NCBI GenBank assembly: GCA_013396655.1
Contig: WBMV01006433.1
Coordinates: 244,823-308,822 of the forward strand
Reading direction: 5' to 3'
DNA: 64,000 bases
From: Campylorhamphus procurvoides
Lineage: Eukaryota; Chordata; Aves; Passeriformes; Dendrocolaptidae
This document shows positions 59,906-64,000 of this stretch, one piece after another. Made by a program: the position numbers and the translations under genes. Below the pieces are notes generated by a model that saw only the letters and a program-made list of their open reading frames with translations, made no database searches and had not been told where the DNA came from. The stretch's first letter is position 1. Each line of letters begins with the position of its first letter.

Positions 59906-60796
59906 CAGCTGTGAAGCTGCTGCCTCTGTTGCTTTCAGCAAAACTGGCGGCTGGTCACGTCTTAAAGGCCTTACACTTACACTACTGGCTCACCCAGCTC
60001 CACCTGTTTGCAAACACCAAGCCTTCTTTTGCATTGTTTGGGCTTGGATAAAGATAGCTTTGCTGGAAAAAAGTGCTGCATATTAACTTTTCCCCATTCC
60101 AGGAAGAGAAGCCTCCACTGCTTATCAACGCCAGGCATGGCCCAGGTAGGAGTCAACATCTGTCCAAGTGACAGCACAGGCTGAAGAGCCTTGACCCAAA
60201 AGAGATGGCTCCTGAAGCCGTCCTCATTGCAGCCTGGAGGAACAACCTAAATAGAATAAAATGCAACTGGAACCAATGGAGCAGATGAAAACACCCTGCT
60301 GTTTTGTCCTCCAGTGTCAATAAGACTAATTCTCTGCCGTGCTTCAGTGCCCAAGATTCATCTCCTCCTAAAGGAAATAAGCTACTTTGCTTACTACATC
60401 AAGTGTTGTCACAAATTCATGTCCTATGAATTGCAGCTGAGGGACCCCTCACATGATGTACCTTTTAATGAGGAAATGTGAAAGGTTGCTTCTTAGCTTT
60501 CCTTGGCAAATGTCTGTGACCCAGGAGGAAATTTCCCAAGTAGGTGAAGTGAAGGTGAGAGAGAAATCTCATGAGCTGTGGTCAGTGGAGTGGCCAAGGT
60601 ACAGCAGCAGCTCTGTGAGCTGAGCCAGTAGAGGTCTCTCTTCCACTAATCCACCAATAAAAATAAATAAATATCTATATTCATCTGCCTATGCATGTGT
60701 CCTCCCTTCTGATCCCTAGTTCCCAACCAGAATAAAACATATACATCAGGAAGCCAGCAGCTCAACTGGGAACAATTTATCACTTTGTTCCAGGGG
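59906..60796. other. Non-coding stretch
   Basis: No exon or repeat family recognised. An AATAAA occurs at about 60731 without any gene to serve. Confidence 0.45.
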
Positions 60797-60823
60797 AAAA
60801 AAAAAAAAAAAAAAAAAAAAAAA
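60797..60823. repeat. A27 homopolymer
   Basis: Twenty-seven consecutive A between ggggg-rich flanks. Its true length is uncertain because long homopolymers are prone to sequencing error. No retrocopy is recognisable upstream, so I do not read it as a poly(A) tail. Confidence 0.85.
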
Positions 60824-63504
60824 GGGAACTTTGTGTCATGTACCAGGTTACCAAGCTTATGGCTTCAACTCCAGGCTTCACATCTGGCAGGAAAAATTTA
60901 CATTATGGTTAGTCCCAGACCTCCAGCTTCTTTTCTCAAAGAAATGGAGGACCACAGCTGTGACTATGCTTGTTGGGACACAGCCATCTGCTTGCAGAGC
61001 TCTTCCAACCTGCCCAGCTAGCAGGGGCTTAAGGGAGCCCTTTCTGCCCTTGCAGGTCCCCACTTTCAACCTGGGTAGAGCCAGTCATGACAGAAAGGTT
61101 TTATCAGGCAACAGCTGGATTTTTTGCCTTCATGTAAAAGACTCCTTGGTCTTTGTGGGAGTAGTGTCTGGAGCACACAAAATGGGGTGTCTGCCCATGA
61201 CTGGAATCCTTGCTTGAAGTCTCAGATGTGAGGCCAAGGATAAAATTGGAATGAAACTAATGTTCCTGCCTGCTGGCTCCTCCAAACAGCTGCAGGCGCA
61301 GTAGGACGGCCAGGTATAAAAGCATGAACTGGCACAGCCTGTCTTTGTGGATAGGGAACACCAAACCACAAGGTGTGTTGCTCTGCGCTTCCACCCAGAG
61401 CTGTCTGGCAGGTGCCAAGCTGCCAAGAGAGAGCGGGGCAGCCCCTGCCAGTGCAGTGCAGCAAACCTGCCATGAGCACCCATCCAGGTCAGTTTGGTTC
61501 GGCTGGCCCATGAAATGGCATTTTCCACTGCAGTGACACAGGCTGTGGCAGCCCACTACGTAACGTTGCTGCTGCAACACTCCCTCCTCCAAAAGCGAGA
61601 GCCAGAGAACTGCCCCAGACACCTGAGAGCAGATCCCCACAGGATCCTATAGCACCTCAGCAGCAAATAATCTGTTTGTGCCCTTTGCTTGTGGAGAACC
61701 TGTGGATTAGCAGGTTTATTAAGATGGGAGAGGACACACAGCCAGGCACAGCTGGGAAACAGAAGGAGTTCAGAGGGGTTACCCCAAATGGCACTCCTCA
61801 GTGATGGCAGAGTGCAGGAGCAGTGGGGAACAGGCAGGAGGCAGAGCTGTCCCCTCTCCAGTGACCATACACAGGGCAGATGCACTCCACTGATGCACAG
61901 ATGCACCCCAGGGGAGGGGCAGAAAAAGGAAAGCAACTGATTCTGTTTAACTCAGCATATCTCAATTGGAGACAGGCATACATGAATACATGCCGGCCCC
62001 TTCTGAAAGCAGACAAGATCAGTTAGCTTACACCTTGTCTACGGATGAGGCCTAGAGTAGCTGGTAGTGTCCTACAAAAGGAAAGCCACTTTGGGAAGCA
62101 TGCTGGTTGCAGGACATTTGTGCCACGCTGGTCTTCTCCATCTTCCACTCCTTTGAACCCATCACACTTCTGTACCGCTTCTCCTACACAGGGAGCTACA
62201 AGATCTAAATCCTCTGAAGCTGGGACACTGTTCAGCCACTGCAAAGGCAGCTTGGGGCTGGAAGCTAGCCCTGGTGCAAGTCACAAATGTCCCCATCTGT
62301 CACGGGAGACCTGGGAGCAGGTCAGCTCCCAATCTTGTTTCCTCCTCCACAATGCTTTCTGCCCCTGCGCTAGAGCAAGACCTTTTCCTCTTGATTTTTC
62401 CTCCCCTGCAGTCCCAGGGCACATCTCACCACATCTGTGCTGCTGTCCCTCTGCCACCACACCCACGGAGCAGGGAGAGGGCAGTGACAGGTGCCAGGGC
62501 AAAAGCTCTGTGGTGACCAGAACCCCTTCATTAGTGGTTGGTTTGCATTACAAGTAACCCACTTTTGTGGGATTTCTGTTGCTGCTGTGCCTTTTGGTTT
62601 GTTTTCTCCAGGGAGAAGCAGGTAGTCTGGTACCAATATGTTTTTTAGGCAGTTGAACTCTGCATATTGTTGTTATATATAATTATTTTTATATTTATAT
62701 TATCAGTTTTAGATTATAGGAAAAATATACATTTGCCTTTTAGGTAAAGTGAATTGGGAATATTTTTCTTTATTAAAACAAAACAAAAGCAAAGGACCTC
62801 AAAGCACATTCACCTCTATTTTTCTGCCTAATTTTGAGTCTTGCAATGACTGATGTGGGCAAGGCAGAAAGCAGGCAGGGAGAGGAAAGGCACACAAGCT
62901 GTCTGGATGGAGGAGGTGGCTGAGCCTGGATGAAACACAGCAAGCCACAAGTGCAGATATAACCCGCCCTGCATGAAAACCCACCTTTTTTCAGCACAGT
63001 AGGCAAACAAAACATCAGATGGGGAGGGGAAGAATCACTATTTAAAAAGTGTAGTGTCTTCAAGGCTTTTCTAGTAAAATCAAAGCAGAAAATATCCCAT
63101 TTGGGGACAGAGCAGAACAATTCATACAGTATTATTTCATTATTTTACCACAGATCACAAATTTTAGTAAAGCCATTATACCATGGACATTGGTGGGTAT
63201 TTTTTTTCAAAAAAAGTAACGAGGGTAGTAGATTACTTTGAAATAAAAAAAAATTAAAAAGACAAAACACCATAAGATATTGAAACAAAATATGTAGAGA
63301 TTTCTGAACTAAGATGTGGGTTTTTTTGAAAATGAAATTCAGTGTTCCTTCGGGTTTTTTCAGCTGAAGCTAATCAGAAGTACAAATGTGTATGGATGTA
63401 GGAAAACATCGTTTTCCAGAGAACTTCCCCATCTGAGGAAGAGGAGCCTGGCTCCACAGACGAAAAGCAGTGGGTGCTAATATTAAGGACACATTGTTGG
63501 TACT
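60824..63504. other. Non-coding stretch before the CpG island
   Basis: The 60.8-62.6 kb part is GC-richer and has many overlapping open frames on both strands (up to 170 codons, 62045-62557 plus) with no family resemblance. A TATAAAAG lies at 61315-61322. An AT-rich run lies at 62670-62720, and a TTTATT at about 62770 would be an AATAAA for a minus-strand transcript arriving from the right. No coding exon was found for such a transcript. Confidence 0.4.
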
Positions 63505-64000
63505 TTCTCTCCCAGCCAAAGGTCGCCGGTGAAAAAAGATCAGATCCACGTCCAAAATATTCCTGCTAAGGGATCGTTCGCATCCCTCTCCTCTGACATG
63601 GCAACAGGCGGCTTTAAGCAAGCGAGAGCCAACCCTTCCCGCACCACGGCCCTGCACTGTTTCCCTCTTCCCCGCCGAGAGGGGATGCCCCACTCCCTGG
63701 AACGGAGCAGGAGGGATGTGGGGCTTAAAACCCAGCGCGGGGGACAGAGGGGCGACCGGTGCAGGGGGGAGAGCCCTGCAGCCCCCACGGTGAAGAGGAG
63801 GATCCCTGCAGCCCCCNCCGTCCCGTCTCTTTCCTTCCCTCTGCCCGCCCCAGGAAAGCAGCGAGGCAAGGTTGCCTCCAGCCGCCCGAGGAGGAAACGC
63901 TGCGGCGAGGAGGAAGGGGGAGGGGGAAACTAAATTTCAAAATTTGCCCCCGCCGCGCTGCTCAGGCCCGTCCCGGCACCACTTCCAATTCCCCGCGGGG
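63505..64000. promoter_or_regulatory. CpG island, probable promoter and 5' end of a neighbouring gene
   Basis: About thirty CpG dinucleotides lie in these 500 bases, while the preceding 60 kb has very few. GC content climbs towards the right edge, with GC-box-like gccccg and ccgccc runs and no strong TATA box. CpG islands of this sort mark promoters of broadly expressed or developmental genes. The transcribed strand cannot be read from the sequence, and the island continues past the window. A 134-codon plus-strand frame (63529-63933, containing the N) is Arg/Pro/Gly-rich and typical of GC-rich chance translation, so I do not call it a gene. Confidence 0.75.
63817..63817. other. Unknown base (N) beside a 13-bp direct repeat
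   Basis: The phrase ccctgcagccccc ends directly before this N and also occurs 30 bases earlier (ending at 63786). The N lies in GC-rich, repeat-bearing sequence that is hard to assemble. Confidence 0.9.

Noticed and set aside
61315..61536. TATAAAAG just ahead of an ATG frame as a gene start
   Set aside because: The ATG is only two bases after the TATA-like box, which leaves no room for a transcription start, and the 70-codon frame has no resemblance.
62045..62557. 170-codon plus-strand frame in GC-richer DNA
   Set aside because: Ser/Pro/Cys-rich translation with frames open on both strands, as expected from high GC content. No family match.
63370..63940. CDKN1C (the expected neighbour of KCNQ1) on the minus strand
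   Set aside because: I looked for its cyclin/CDK-binding domain and its basic C-terminal motif in the minus-strand frames and found neither.
1..64000. CRISPR arrays, operons, prophage or other prokaryotic systems
   Set aside because: The sequence is avian nuclear DNA. No regularly spaced repeats or compact gene clusters are present.

Overview
This window is vertebrate nuclear DNA, almost certainly from a bird. The evidence is three CR1 retroposon fragments: one reverse-transcriptase remnant and two 5'-truncated 3' ends of the avian type. In addition there is an avian-style LTR, only a sparse scatter of very old amniote repeats (MIR-like SINEs), almost no young SINEs, and long unique sequence punctuated by stops in every frame. 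There are no operons, ribosome binding sites or CRISPR arrays, and the many short open frames look like chance frames of intergenic or intronic DNA. Species cannot be determined.

Layout. From 1 to 8.5 kb is non-coding, with a short TG repeat, an old palindromic amniote repeat near 2.8 kb and one unexplained 248-codon open frame (3790-4536). At 8558-8713 lies the best protein-coding candidate: a plus-strand terminal exon of 51 codons with a good splice acceptor, a stop and a nearby AATAAA. Its first 19 residues resemble the coiled coil that opens the last exon of the potassium channel gene KCNQ1, with the same start phase, but the rest of the tail does not match. The identification is therefore tentative. 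An LTR-like element follows (about 9.46-10.3 kb), then a minus-strand CR1 reverse-transcriptase remnant (11.87-12.45 kb).

From 12.5 to 57 kb I see no convincing exon. This stretch holds AT-rich blocks that could be conserved regulatory elements, a strong G-quadruplex motif and a 90-bp tandem duplication near 18.2-18.6 kb, several MIR-like or other ancient repeats, a probable assembly artefact at 33.5 kb (a 60-bp exact repeat flanking a single N), a two-hydrophobic-segment minus-strand open frame at 37.0-37.25 kb and an unusual interleaved inverted repeat at 40.16 kb. Two truncated CR1 copies lie at 57.2 kb (plus) and 59.5 kb (minus).

The last 500 bases (63.5-64.0 kb) are a CpG island, the only one in the window, and probably mark the promoter of a gene whose body lies mostly beyond the right edge. 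The window therefore reads as the 3' end of one gene, about 55 kb of intergenic DNA, and the start of a neighbouring gene. I found no new biological system. The items most worth checking are the divergent channel-like last exon, the template-switch-like inverted repeat and the duplication around the N.
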